This document shows positions 1 through 11,442 of a DNA stretch of 64,000 nt, one piece after another; positions within the stretch are counted from its first letter, which is position 1, and each line of letters starts with the position of its first letter. The notes under the pieces were generated by a model. That model made no database searches and had not been told where the DNA came from. It was given only the letters and a program-made list of their open reading frames with translations. Origin of the DNA: Entophlyctis helioformis (lineage: Eukaryota > Chytridiomycota > Chytridiomycetes > Chytridiales > Chytriomycetaceae); the NCBI GenBank assembly GCA_025526915.1, contig JAHLKH010000011.1:185490-249489 (forward strand), written 5' to 3'. A program made the position numbers and the translations under genes.

Positions 1-154
1 TGGAACTGACTGCTGCATGTCCGTGTGTCCGTGTGTCCATGTGTCTGCACGTCTGCATGTCTCTGCGCTCTCACACACGGCAGACCACGAATGCGTCCGA
101 GGGCTGCATCACAGATGCCTGAGAACCGCGAATGAACCTTCGTTGATATTCGAA

Positions 155-3007
155 ATGCCGTCGCAGATCTCGCACGAAGCTGCCGGTGCAGCAGCAGGCG
201 GTGGAGGCCACGGCCACGACGGGCCCGAGGCGGCCGGCGGCGCACAGCAGACCGTGCCCGGCCTCATCTTCCCGCCCACCGAAGTCAGGAGTACGTGTGT
301 CGTGCCTGCCTGTGCCCGTCTGCCTGCGTCGTTGCCCGCCTGCCTGTCCGTCTAACACCGGCACTGCCTGCAACCCCCAGAAACCATCGACACAACGGCC
401 GACTTTGTGGCCCGCAACGGCCCGCAGTTCGAGGAGCGCATCCGGCTCAAGGAGCAGCAGAACGCCAAGTTCCTGTTCATGAGCCCCGCCGACCCCTACC
501 ACGCCTACTACCAGCACAGACTGGCCGAGTCTCGTGCTGCCGCTGCGTCAGGCGTCCCGCCTGGTGGTGGTCGGGACCTGGCGCTGCATCGGCTGCCTCT
601 GGACAAGGACAGCAGCAGGCTGCTGGTGCTGCTCCTGCTGCGCCGACCGGCCCCGTCAAGATCGTCCCCAAGGAGCCGCCGGCATACGAGTTTTCGGCTC
701 AGCATCCCGCCATCTCCCGACAAGATCTGTAAGAGCATTCCTGCTGGCATGCACCGACTGTGGGCATGCCTGGACCAGCGGCTCGGTGCATTGTGCAATA
801 CGCCGCCGCCGGCTGGCTGGCTAGATCTGACCCGCATCGCATGCGTGTGCACTTGGACACACAGGGATATTGTGCGTCTGACGGCGCAGTTTGTGGCTGC
901 AAACGGCAGCGACTTCATGTCGGCCCTGTCGCAGCGAGAGAGCAAAAACTTCCAGTTTGACTTTATGCGGCCGTCGCACTCGCTCTTTGGCTTCTTCTCC
1001 CGTCTTGTCGAGCAGTACAAAAAGGTCATTGCCGCACAGGCGTCTCTCCTGGACGGTCTCCGTCTGAACATCTCCGACAAGCACCAGGTGCTGGATCGCG
1101 TCATGGTGCGCGTCGAGCATGAGACGTACATGAACGAAGAGCGTCGCAAGGCACAGGCAGAGGCAGACGAGGAGCGCATGGCGTTTGAGACGATCGATTG
1201 GCACGACTTTGTGGTGGTGGACACGATCGAGTTTGTCGAGGCCGACGAGCGCACTGCGCTGCCACCGCCGATGAGCGTCCTCGAGCTGGAGTCCATGACA
1301 CTTGAGCAGAAGCGGTCTCTGCTGACATTCGAGCAGCCGCAGGAAGTTGGATTTTCAGATGCTGCTGCGGGCGATGGCGGAGACATGGATGCAAGTACAC
1401 GCCTGCTCACTACTCATGACCATTCACAGACTGACGGCAATGCTCGGCGATCCAACACAGATGGACGAGGACATTGACATGGACGAGGACATGGATGCAG
1501 ATGAGGACGACAATGCACCAGCAGCCTCGTCGGCCAAGAACGTCACGAAGCTCCAGGATGTGTCGCTGCCCACCAACATCCGAACAGACTATGTTCCCAA
1601 AGGCAAGCGACCAAGCCATTCCATGTTGCTGGCCATCCGTGGTGTGCATCCATAACTGACGCCATCGCGGTTGTGCATTCGACAGTCGGACGCGCAGCAG
1701 CAGCAGTCCCAACGGAAGCCGTCGAGCTTTGCCCGGTCTGTGGAGCAGCCATCAAGCTTTCCGAAATGGCCGAGCATGCACGTATTGAGCTGTTGGATCC
1801 CCGATGGAAGGTGCAGCGTGCAGCATACCAGGACAAGCACCGCACCACCAACCTTGTGCCCAGTAGGTCCACCGCCATGCTTACTGCCGCGGCACGCCGT
1901 CCATCTGCTCACACACCCATGAATCCACATGACAGTTGATGTCAGCAGTCTGTCGCGCATGGCCGACTACCGTCCAGACATTTTTGGCGGCGAAGCAGAC
2001 GACTCGAGCCGCAAGCTGCAAGAGGATGCCGAAAAGGCGCGCAAGGCACAAAAGACCAAGGTCATCTGGGACGGCCACACGGCGTCCATTCCCAATGCGG
2101 CCGCCAAGATGCAGATTTCGTCGCAGGAGAACGAGCGTGCTGCCATGATAGAACGCGCCGAGCGGGAAGCAGCCGCCAACCGCATTGGACCCAAGATGCC
2201 AACCGGTGCACCGCCTTCCATGCCCGTGGGTATGCCAATGCCGCCGATGCCACCGATGCCACCGATGCCGCCAGGATATGTTGCTGGCATGGGTATGCCC
2301 CCGCCACCGCCGCAGCCACCAGGCGCTCCCATGCCTCCCATTCTACCCGTCGGTGTTCGACCACCGTTCCCGCCCAACATGCCGATGCCGCCGATGCCGC
2401 CCGGCTTCATTGGTGGGCCTCCCAGATTCCCGTTCCCCGGCGCGCCTGGTATGCACGGCATCCCTCCCATGCCACCAGGCATGCCGCCCATGCCGCCCAT
2501 GATGCCCGGCATGCCTCCGATGCCGCCTGGATTCGCACCGCCACTACCGCCCGGTGTGCCTCCCTCGTTGGAACCCACGCCCGCAGATGGCGCGCTCTCG
2601 GCTGCCGACGGCCGGTCTCCCAAACGCCAAAAGACCGAGGTCAGTCTGCGTGTCTGATCGCCTTGGGTCAGTTCGCGTTGAGCGCGTTAAACTAATAGAA
2701 CCGGATCGGATCCACACTTTTACAGGCACAGGCCATGGCACCGGGCCAAGACGGCGGCATCCAGCTGACGATTGTGCTCCCCTCGGGCGACAAGGTGCAG
2801 GCACCGCCACTGGCCCCCGACGTCACGGTCGCCCAGCTCAAAGACCAGATCGCAGGCCTCGTTGGCATGGCCGCCAACAAGCAGAAGCTCTTGCTCGCTG
2901 ACGGTGTCTCGGTCCTTAAGAACGGACAGACGCTCGAATCGCTTGGGCTGGAGAGCGGGAACGAGCTCACGCTCTCGACACGCGAGCGTGGAGGCAAAAA
3001 GAACTGA
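155..3007 (+). CDS. SF3A1: Splicing factor 3a subunit 1 (Prp21/SAP114)
   Basis: Subunit of SF3a, which helps dock U2 snRNP at the intron branch site. Exon 1 (155-290) stops at a GTACGT donor and exon 2 starts at 381; the join reads EVRKTIDTTADFVARNG, the first SURP module. The second SURP (DIVRLTAQFVAANG) opens at 865 after a donor at 729. Next come an acidic patch (DEDIDMDEDMDADEDD), the CPVCGAAI and DYRPDIFGG segments, a long MPPMPP-rich linker (about 2215-2560) and a C-terminal ubiquitin-like domain (about 2735-3000) ending in RERGGKKN. Domain order and length fit the family. The reading frame changes once in Gly/Ala-rich sequence at about 546-618, either through a weak intron (554 to about 615) or a 1-nt indel. 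The intron near 1376-1440 is placed only roughly. Confidence 0.95.
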
Positions 3008-3272
3008 ACGTGGTGGATGGCTGGGCTGTGTGATGCAAAGTCAATACATGCTGCAAAATGGCGATTCACAGGGGGATTTATAGTCGAATTAGGCGTGGTG
3101 GGGTGGCTGGGTATGCAAAAGCGAGAGCGTAGAGGCAGGACTCTGGCACGACGGGGGGATGCCAATGTGGGTTGTTCATCACTGTTCAGGAATGGATTTG
3201 CGGAACCTGTGCAAACAGCGTCATTAGCGACTGACCACCGCATGTGTTGGCAGGATGCTGGCCAATGCGCAT
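3008..3272. other. Intergenic, convergent 3' ends
   Basis: About 265 bp between the stop codons of SF3A1 (+) and the PAS kinase (-). I see no gene, RNA or repeat in it; it should hold both 3' UTRs. Confidence 0.6.
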
Positions 3273-6200
3273 TTACCATGGGTGTTCAAGCACTTGGTGC
3301 ACAGTCGGCCGCTTGGTCGCGTCCTTGGAAAGCAAGAGCTGGACCAGATCCAGGGATTCTGACGGCACCAACAAAGAACGATGAGCCAAACATGCATACC
3401 GTCGACACGTATCCACACAGCCCATCCACCGATCCATCACTGCATACCTTCGGACAAGACAAAGGGGATGCGCAGTCCGGTGTCGCCAAGGATCTCGTCG
3501 ACAGAATAGAACGGATTCTCGCGATAAATGAGCGTGTAGAGCAGGATTCCCAACGCCCACATGTCCTGTGGCCGGCCGTCGTACGGGTTGCCTTCGAGCA
3601 CCTCGGGCGCTGCAAAGTCAATCGTCCCGTAAAACGTGGAGAATGTCTTGCCCTTGTCGAGGAACGCACTTGATCCAAAATCAATCAGCGTCACGGCATG
3701 CGTCACTTCGTCCACGACAATGTTTTCGTCCTTGATGTCGCGGTGGACGATTCCATTGTCGTGCAGGTGGCAGACGGCGAGCACGACCTGGGTGAACAGG
3801 TGCCGGACGAGACGCTCAGAAAGCGTGGGGGTAGCTTCGATAAACTCGAACAGATCGATGCTACCCGTCTGCTTCATGATCAGGTACACGTAAAACTCGT
3901 CCTGGAAGAAGTAGGCCATGTCGACAATGTTGGGGTGCGGCGTTTCGGCGAGCTTGTGCAGAATGGCGACTTCAACGGGGATGCGGCCGCCAAGCGACTC
4001 GCGACGACACCATGACAGTACGCGGCTCTTGACCACATACTTTATCACGTGGCTGGTCTGCTTGGGATCTTCTTTGCGATGCCCGACGCGCACATATCCG
4101 TATGCGCCTTCGCCCAGCGACTTTGTGATTTCAAAGTCGTCGATCGAGGTGGGCGGTGCAAGCGCCTTGGGTGGCGGTGTCGGGGTGGGTGCCGGCGTCA
4201 AGGGTGCGCTAAACACTGGAGTTGCACTGCGCTGGATGGCTGAGGCATCCGCATTTGGCAAACACACTTCATCGATGCTGGCAGCTGGATCAGACTCGGT
4301 TGGGCCATGCAAGGCCGATGATCCGTTGGTGATGGTTGCACTGCCTGCTGGTGTTGACGCTGGCACCGATGCTTCATCTGCCGACGCGGCAGAGGGTGAG
4401 GATACATATCTTGAGTGCAGTTGAGGCGGTGATAGCGGCAGACGGTCTTTGGTTGTCGACGCTTGAGCGACTGAAGCAACCTCTTGCACGAGCTCTGGAC
4501 TCTCGCGCATGCGGTCGACTATAATCGGTGTCACGCGGTGCGACAGTGATGAATGCCGTTGAAGGTGCTGCTGTTGTTGCTGTTGCTGCTTCAGGTTCTG
4601 CTGCTGGTGATGCTGTTCTCCCCGGTAGGTGATCCAGGCAGCATAGACTCGATCAGAGCCAATGACGATCGGGCGGACTTGCACATCGACCAAAATATCA
4701 GACCCGTCGCGGTGCTTGGCCACAACTTGCGAGGCACTCAGCGGACGAGGGGCTGAAATGGACGACAGTCTGCTGGAAGAGTTGGTGGATACAAACGAGG
4801 GGATCGCAAGGTGCATGCGATAGGGCGACACGGTCGAAGCGATGGATGAGACGGACGAGAAGCGGCGGCTGGCGGCAGCAGCGGCGGCAGATGCAGCAAT
4901 GTAGATGCCTCCAGGGAGGGCGGTGACCGCGTCAGAAGCAGCTGGACGCTGTGGAGATAGTGCGACAGGCGACGAGGAATCAGAGTCGAGCGGAGAAGCG
5001 ACTGGGTGCATCGTGGGTGATGCAGGAGAGCCCGAGTCTCCGAGCAAGTCAAAGACGATCCAAAAGTCGGGCAGGAGATCGGTGATGGACGCGATGCCGA
5101 CCAGATCGGCTGCTTGCCTGCCAAAGAGGTACTTTGCAAACGCGTTGTTGATGGAGTGGATGCGGCCGTGCTCAAAGAGCGTGACAACGCCTGCAATGTG
5201 GGCCATGGAGATCACCTGGATGGTCTGCTGCGATGGGTGAGGTGCCGAGAGTTGAGCAGCGACATCCGTAGAGCCAGCAGGAAGATCTCCATGAGCGCCG
5301 CCCAGGCTGGTGGCAATTTGGCAGTCGGCAGGAGCCACAAACGGCCGTGTGTCGATATCGGCTGCGGCAACACGGGTGATGACCGGAAACGTGAGGCCGC
5401 GCTTGCTTCTGCCGCCAAAGAACTTGAGCTGGCGGATCTGATCGAGATCAAGCTTTCCACTGGCGTGGCTCAGGCTGGGGATCAGGACAGTGAAACTGTG
5501 CTTGAGCAGCTCTGCTGTTTCGTAGCCAAAGATGGAGAAGACATCGCCGTGAGCCTCGATGATCTTGCCCTGCCGAGCCATGAGCACGGCGCTGGTCAGC
5601 ATCAGCGCGAGGGGGGAGGGCGGTGATGGCGAATGCGGGCCAGAGACACACCTCTGCGTCCGAGACCATGAACTCTGCCTGCATCTCGTCAATCTCTTCA
5701 AAGACCCAGATGTAGATGCGGACGAGGGCGAGCGTGGTTTTCTCTTTGAGCCACAGGGCCGCGGGGTACGAGCTGCCGTCTTTCCTGAGAAGCCTGACCT
5801 GGATGTGCGAATGGCGGCATGTCCAGACGGGTGCCGTGAAGCAGAAGCAAGGCATCGTGGTCAGGGTGATGACCCCGGAGTGGTGGCGCATGGATATGGA
5901 CATGGACGGCCTGGCAGATTGGCAGATAGGCAGATTGGCAGGCAGTTTCAAGCGAACAAGGGAATCAGGGAGAGATGAAGGGAGGGGAAGCGATGGCTGG
6001 CTGGCTGTTGGATGGCTTGCATGTGATTGCGTGCATTGGCGCGCCAGATTCACGCAGAGGGCGAATGGCTGGCGCAGGCGTGGGAGCGGAGTTGGCAAAG
6101 GCGGCGCTGTGGAAGCATCTCGCTCGGTGGGCGGGAGGGGCCACACGCTGCATCGCCGTCGTATTATCATCACGCAGTGCGGCTGCCAGCCATGCCAGCC

Positions 6201-7066
6201 ATGCCAGCCATGCCAGCCGTCCTGGCCAGGACAACTGGGATACTGGGACAGGCAGCGAGGGAAAGAGAGAGAGGCGCACGTACCACAGAGCCCGACACCA
6301 GCTCGGTGTCTGACGAGAATGCGGCACCAGCAGATGCAGGCTCAGATGCAACACCAGATCCAGATGCAGATGCAGATGCAGATGCAGAGCCAGCAGCCAG
6401 CAGCTGCGCATCGTGTTGCGTGTGCAGAGCGGCGCGGCGAGCGAGCAGCCGCTCGTACTTGTGCCTGTAGAGCGGATCCAGGATGGGCAGGACGGACGAG
6501 CCGACGAGCTCGCCCTCGGAGACCTGCAGCGAGTGGCAGAGGATGTCGTTTGCGGTCATGACGGCCAGGGCGGCGTCGGTCGTGATCGTTCCTTGCACGC
6601 TGGGCGAGAGGCGCAGCGGCGACTGCATCCGTCCATCGCGTCACGTGTGCGAATGCGAATGCATGTGAGCGCTCCCGTGCTGCGTATGTGTGTGTGTGTG
6701 CATGCATAGGGGCATAGGTGGATGGCTGGCTGGCTGGCTGGCTGGCTGCATACAAGCGGCGGCGCTGCGACGTACCTGCGGGCCTGTGCAGTCGTAGCGG
6801 GCAATGGCGGCAGCCACCACCGCAGACGCAGACGCCGGCGCAGACGCCGACGCCGACGGCAACGCCAACGACGGCGTGGCGAGAGCGGCGGGCGAGAATG
6901 CCTGCAGCGGGCGGCGCACGCCATCGGAGATGGACAGCGAGTGCAGCCGCACGCTCAGTGCTGTTGCATCTGCTGTTGCATCTGCTGCCGTGTCTGCTGC
7001 CGTGTCTGCTGCTTCTGCCGTGTCTGCTGCCACATTTCCGTGGGCGTGTGCTGTGTCTGCTGCCAT
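3273..7066 (-). CDS. PASK: PAS-domain serine/threonine kinase
   Basis: Nutrient-responsive kinase of the PASK/Psk1 family, linking metabolic state to sugar storage and translation. The start at 7066 opens an Ala/Asp-Thr-rich leader (MAADTAHAHGN). PAS-like segments follow around 6610-6470, 5800-5650, 5600-5400 and 5200-5040 (for example GKIIEAHGDVFSIFGYETAE). The kinase domain runs from about 4150 to 3273: glycine loop GEGAYGYV, HRDIKDEN catalytic loop, DFGS, APEVL, and a last exon ending RPTVHQVLEHPW. The final donor (GTATGC after LSE) joins to ESLDLVQLLLS. A Gln-rich linker lies at about 4560-4610. N-terminal exon borders are approximate because several introns carry repeats. Confidence 0.92.
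6187..6218. repeat. 9-nt tandem repeat in PASK intron
   Basis: About 3.5 copies of CATGCCAGC in an intron of the PAS kinase gene. Confidence 0.8.
6724..6747. repeat. GGCT microsatellite
   Basis: Six GGCT units in a PAS kinase intron. The same unit recurs in a fimbrin intron at 49327-49350. Confidence 0.85.
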
Positions 7067-7319
7067 GGCCGGGCCGAATATCAACAAACGTCGAAAATCA
7101 GACGAAATTCGATTCAAAAACTCGACTCGAAATGAGTATATATATATATTTTTTTTTTCGTTTTGTCCTGTCTTGGAAATCCCGCAATCAGATGGTCGGC
7201 CACAGACGGGTGCGTCGATGCAGTCCTGCGTGCTTGTGGCCATCCACACGGCCATGCAGTCGCCCATGCAGATGCTCGTGCCTGCATGCACCCGCACTCC
7301 CGCAGTCCCCCAGCTGACC
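7067..7319. promoter_or_regulatory. Divergent promoter, PASK / SSF1
   Basis: Intergenic gap between the PASK start (7066, -) and the proposed SSF1 start (7320, +). It contains an AT-run of alternating TA followed by poly-T (about 7135-7159), the clearest TATA/poly(dT)-like element in the window. Confidence 0.6.
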
Positions 7320-8933
7320 ATGCCATGGCCTGTGTCGCGAGTGCAGAAGAAGAAGCGCACCCATGTTGTGCCCAAGGAGGAAGAGGGCACGCCAAAGTCG
7401 TTTGTCATCAAGGCCGGCTCGGTCGGCCGCTCGCTGGCCCAGCTAGTCAGAGACACCCGCAAGGCCATGGAGCCCAACACGGCCACCCGTCTCAGAGTGC
7501 GTTGGTTGTCTGCTCGTGCCGTGTCGTGTCTGGCCAATGCTGCATTCATCTGACACTTGGCCAACATCGGCATCGACAGGAGAGACGCGGAAACAAACTC
7601 AAGGACTTTGTGAGCGTGGCTGGCCCGCTCGGCGTCACCCACATGCTGATCTTTTCGCGCAGCAAGGCTGGCCTGCCCAACCTGCGCATCGGCAGATCGC
7701 CGCGTGGCCCGACGCTCTCGTTCCACATCTCCGCATACTCAAACACAAGGGATGTCATGGCTCTGCAAAAGAATCCGAGATCGGTCCTCCAAGACTTTCT
7801 GACCTCGCCCCTCGTCGTGCTCAACAACTTTGGCGGCGACGCAAAGCACATCAAGCTCATGGCCACCGTTTTCCAGAACCTCTTCCCCACCATTCGCGTG
7901 CAAAAGGTTCGCTTCCTGCATCTCCGTTCGGCTCTGTTTCTCGGCCGTGATGCGTGGTCATGTACTGATCCCTTGCTGCTGCGCATGCTGCTGCGTGACT
8001 CGTTGCAATCGCCTGCTTGGCATGCGGTCGAATGCACGCCATCGACTGCCAGATGAAGCTCACAGACGCCCGTCGCGTTGTCCTCTTCAATTTCAACGCA
8101 GAGACCGGCAATGTCGAGTTCCGCCACTACAGCATCACGGTCAAGACAACAGGGCTGAGCAAGAGTGTCAAGACCATCCTGAGCGCAAAGATCCCCGATC
8201 TCAATTCGTTCAACGATATTGGCGATTTTATCCTGAGGTGCGTTGAGTGCCCTCACGGGCTTGCTGCCGTGTGCTCCTTGTCTCGTATTGGCCCTGACAA
8301 GCACCAAACTCACGCTTGAAACGTATCGTGCAGAGGCGCTTTTGCTTCCGAGAGTGACGTGGAAGATGCTGCCGACTCGACTGTCACACTTGGACAGAAC
8401 TATGGAAAAGCACATCGAAAGTCTGAGCAGCGCGCTGTGCGTCTGATTGAACTTGGTCCGCGTCTCGACCTTCAGCTGGTCAAGATCCAAAGCGGCATGT
8501 GCGGCGGTGAAGTCATCTACCACTCACTGGGTATGTCGATCAGCACTGCAACGCTCTCGTCGTGTTGGTTGATTTTGCACACGGCTCATCCCATCTACAC
8601 CCGCTTGATCCAACAGTCACCAAGACCAAAGACGAAATCAAGGCAACAGAGAGCCGTCTGGCCAAGAAGCGCCAAGAAAAGGACCGTCGCCGAGCAGAGC
8701 AGCAACGCAATGTGGATGCCAAGAAGCTGGCAAACAAGGCTGCAGGAAAGGAGGACGATGACGAGGAGGGCGATGATGCGGACATGGACGACTTTTCAGA
8801 TCAATATGACGACGCCGATGACGAGGGCGGCGATATGGACGAGGGCGAAGGAGAGGCAGAGTACGAGCAGGACATGGACGGCAAGGAAGGCGAGGATGGA
8901 GACGAGGATGATCAAGACGAAGATGAAGAGTAA
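7320..8933 (+). CDS. SSF1: Brix-domain ribosome biogenesis factor Ssf1/Peter Pan
   Basis: Nucleolar factor for 60S pre-ribosome assembly (ITS2/27S processing). The start at 7320 gives MPWPVSRVQKKKRTHVVP, which matches the usual basic N-terminus followed by TPKSFVIKAGSVGRS. The Brix fold follows over several exons: HMLIFSRSKAGLPNLRIGR, RGPTLSFHISAYS, LVVLNNFGGD, LFPTIRV, then RRVVLFNFNAETGNVEFRHY and RLIELGPRLDLQLVKIQSG. The C-terminus is a Lys/Arg helix and then a very acidic tail ending at 8933. Introns lie at about 7500-7580, 7910-8050, 8240-8330 and 8530-8615. The first donor (GTGCGT after RLR) joins to ERRGNKLKDF, a family hallmark. Confidence 0.93.
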
Positions 8934-9058
8934 AACACAGCGTGTTGCAGAGATCACTGTTGCAATTGATACGAGCACTCAAGCACCATCGCGGGCAAAG
9001 GCTCCAATGGTCGGGATTGCAACGGGTCGCATGCAAACGCTGCCGCGTTCCTTTGCGT

Positions 9059-9864
9059 CTATTCCGACGCGCCAGCCCCCCTGGCGTTGGCGATGAACTT
9101 GGTGTGGCTGATGGGCACAGGGGTCAGATTGGCCGTGTCTGATGGATGGACAAGATGATGCATTGACTTGCCTGCCCGTGGCAATGATCCGATCGCCAGC
9201 AAAGATCTTGACTTGCGTGAACGCAAGCGTCCTGCCTGCCTTGGCGCACTCGGCCTCGACACTGCGATCATGCTCAGTGCTGGGATCCAGTGTAGCACCA
9301 GATGTGCAACGTACCGCAGATTGTCGCCCAGCTTGCCGCCAGCCAGATACGAAACGGACAGATCCGTGCTGACGCCGGTAAACGTCGAGTGGGTCTTGGC
9401 TGCAATGGCCAGCGAGCCTGTCCGTGCCATGGCATGTCAGCCATCTGTGCTGGGCAATCTGGTGCAAGGCAACGTTGCTCGCCTCCAACGTCAACCAGCG
9501 TCGCAGTCAAGCCGCCGTGCAGTCCATGCACAAGATTAAGGTGGTGCGACTCGACAGGCATCTGCATGCACAGCAGACATGCACCCCCCAAAGAGTGAGC
9601 ATCGGCCCTGCCATGAACAAGACATGCGGCACACCAACCTCGCAAACAACCCGGTCTGCTGTGGCCGACAGCACCTGGAGCTGGATTATGCATGAATGGT
9701 ATGCCAAACGTCAGCCCGGACTTGGCTTGGATGGACAAGCTGTTCTTTGCTCCGTTCGCATGGCAGCAGCCCACCTTGTTGAGCGTCAGTGCAGAGAACC
9801 CATCGCCAGCAGGAAGCTTCTTGAGGAGAGCCTGCACGACTTCAAGCGGCCTTCCTCTGTGCAT
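9059..9864 (-). CDS. ACOT13: ACOT13/THEM2-type acyl-CoA thioesterase
   Basis: Hotdog-fold (4HBT/PaaI-like) thioesterase that would hydrolyse acyl-CoA, often mitochondrial in this family. The start at 9864 gives MHRGRPLEVVQALLKKL. Recognisable pieces are GDGFSALTLNKVG, VLSATADRVVCEVGV, the HGGLTATLVD helix carrying the catalytic Asp region, STFTGVSTDLSVSYLAGGK, and GRTLAFTQVKIFAGDRIIA. The last join uses a GC donor (AG|GCAAGT at 9171) with an acceptor at 9108 and gives TGSHTKFIANARGAGASE before the TAG, matching the family's HTK ending; the GT alternatives do not. At least four introns in a gene of about 800 bp. The stop of WBP4 lies 38 bp upstream on the same strand. Confidence 0.82.
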
Positions 9865-9901
9865 TGCAACTCGCTGATCGTGTTGATCTCGTTGCAAACG
9901 T

Positions 9902-11094
9902 TCATTCGTCGTTCTCGCGCAGCGGCCTTCGGACAGCAGCGCCGGCGACTTTGCGCTTTTTGAAAAGGCTTTTGCCGGACGCAGTTGCTGGTGCCGACGC
10001 ACTGCCGCAGACATCGATCGGCTCTGGCTCGACTGCCACCTGCTTCTCTGCAATCTTGAAGTTCCTGATGTCGTCTCCGTCGTCGTCATCGTCGGCCTGG
10101 TGAGCCATGAACGACGCCGACCCAGACGCGCTTGAAGCGCCAGACGCGGCTGACGTTGCATTGACCAGTGCGGCGCGCCGTGCGGCTTTAGCATTGGCCT
10201 CTGCCTCGTGTTTCAAGCGTCTGCTTTCTGCATACGCTTCTGCTGCTGAGAGAGACGACCCCGATGCTGAAGCCAGAGGCTTGGCCTGTGCTAGAAGAGG
10301 CACTTGACCGCCGGGATCTGCCGTTGCTGCTGTGTGAACAGTAGGCTCGACAGACTCGACCGTCGTCCACTCGCCGTACGGCCCCTTCCTCATGGCTTCT
10401 TCCAACGCAAGCTTCATCCTTCTTTCCCTCTTGACGTCATCATCCTCATCCTCGTCGCTCTCTTCAACGTCTTCGTCCTGATCAGCGTGCTGACCCTCGT
10501 CGTCGCCATGGTCGTCACGGCCCCTCTTCCCCGGGCCAAACGCAGATCTGCCGTCGCGGCGCTGCCATGGTTTGCTGCTGGGGGCAGCCAACGAGTCCAC
10601 TGTGCCGGTCGCGAGCTGGATGCGAGAGTCTTGGTGGAAGACTCCTGTTGCCACATCCTGCCCGTACTGTTGAAGCGCAGACTGTCCATGCATCCGTCAA
10701 TGGCTGGTCAGCTTATGCCGAGCAGCACGCTGCGGCAGCAGAGAAAGGAATGCAAGCGGCTTACCCGCTCGACCTGCTCCAACAGCCGCTGTGTCTTGGC
10801 ATCGTCTCTGGCCTTGCGGTCCTGCTTGCGATGCACATCCCGCAAGTGACGAGCGACGCTGTTCTTGTGCCGATTGGCAGTCTCGTGTGCCTGCTTGCTC
10901 TGTGCTCCAGGCCAAACATCAGGAGCAGGTCAGACACAGTCGCAGTCGCAGTCGCAGTCGCAGTCGCAGGCAGGTGGGCAGACATGCAGGCTCTGTCCAT
11001 GACTTACAGCCTTGTTGTTCTGGACGTATATCTTGCAAAAGTCGCAATAGTACATGGCATCCTTGCCCCATCGGGCATTGCTTGAACCCGACAT
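9902..11094 (-). CDS. WBP4: WW-domain-binding protein 4-like spliceosomal zinc-finger protein
   Basis: U1-type C2H2 zinc-finger protein of the WBP4/FBP21 type, associated with U2 snRNP and activated spliceosomes. The start at 11094 gives MSGSSNARWGKDAMYYCDFC; the finger continues with KIYVQNNKA, an intron, then HKNSVARHLRDVHRKQDRKA. The middle is acidic (DEDVEESDEDEDDD). The conserved KGPYGEWTTVE and C-terminal FKKRKVAGAAVRRPLRENDE motifs clinch the family. I do not see a WW domain, which the vertebrate protein has. An intron near 10937-10969 holds a CAGTCG hexamer repeat. It is transcribed away from WRAP53, and the palindromic promoter lies between them. Confidence 0.85.
10937..10969. repeat. 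CAGTCG hexamer repeat in WBP4 intron
   Basis: More than five tandem CAGTCG units in the intron that splits the zinc finger. Confidence 0.85.
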
Positions 11095-11151
11095 TAGCCT
11101 GCATAGCATTCCATGGCCAAAGAGTCAGCAGCCAGCCTGGATGACCAGTGG

Positions 11152-11375
11152 ACGTCGCACATCTGCGAGCATGCCGCCCACCAGTGTGTGTCTTGGTGAG
11201 TCGATTGGGGCGGTTGGTGGTTGAATTAATTGTTGTGGGAATCATTGCATAAACAACTGGCCACGTGGTATATCACGTGACTAGTTTTCAACGCTGTGAT
11301 TCCGTCAACAATTAATTCCAGATCTACTCACCAAGACACACACTGGTAGGCGGCATGCTCGCAGATGTGCGACGT
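11152..11375. promoter_or_regulatory. 224-bp palindromic divergent promoter (WBP4 / WRAP53)
   Basis: Outer arms 11152-11201 and 11326-11375 are inverted copies that match at 49 of 50 positions by my reading. An inner imperfect inverted pair (GAATTAATTGTTG core, about 11223-11244 and 11297-11318) encloses two CACGTG E-boxes at 11262-11267 and 11274-11279, separated by TATAT. Each arm contains a GTGAGT donor-like hexamer on the strand facing the centre. The element sits between two divergent genes, so both transcripts could carry the same 50-nt leader. Confidence 0.85.
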
Positions 11376-11442
11376 GCAGTCGAGTGCATGCTGGCTACTG
11401 ACTCTCACCGGCACTGGATCTCGTCCATCGGAGGGCAGCAGC

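Noticed and set aside
71..1410. Long minus-strand open frames opposite SF3A1
   Set aside because: Low-complexity shadows of the SF3A1 exons; no conserved motif, and the plus-strand product is unmistakable.
1967..2623. Gly/Met-rich minus-strand frame that looks like a structural protein
   Set aside because: It is the complement of the MPPMPP-rich linker of SF3A1.
6641..7726. Minus-strand 361-codon frame spanning the PASK start and the SSF1 5' end
   Set aside because: Only the segment from MAADTAHAHGN onward belongs to PASK; the upstream part is antisense to SSF1 and its promoter.
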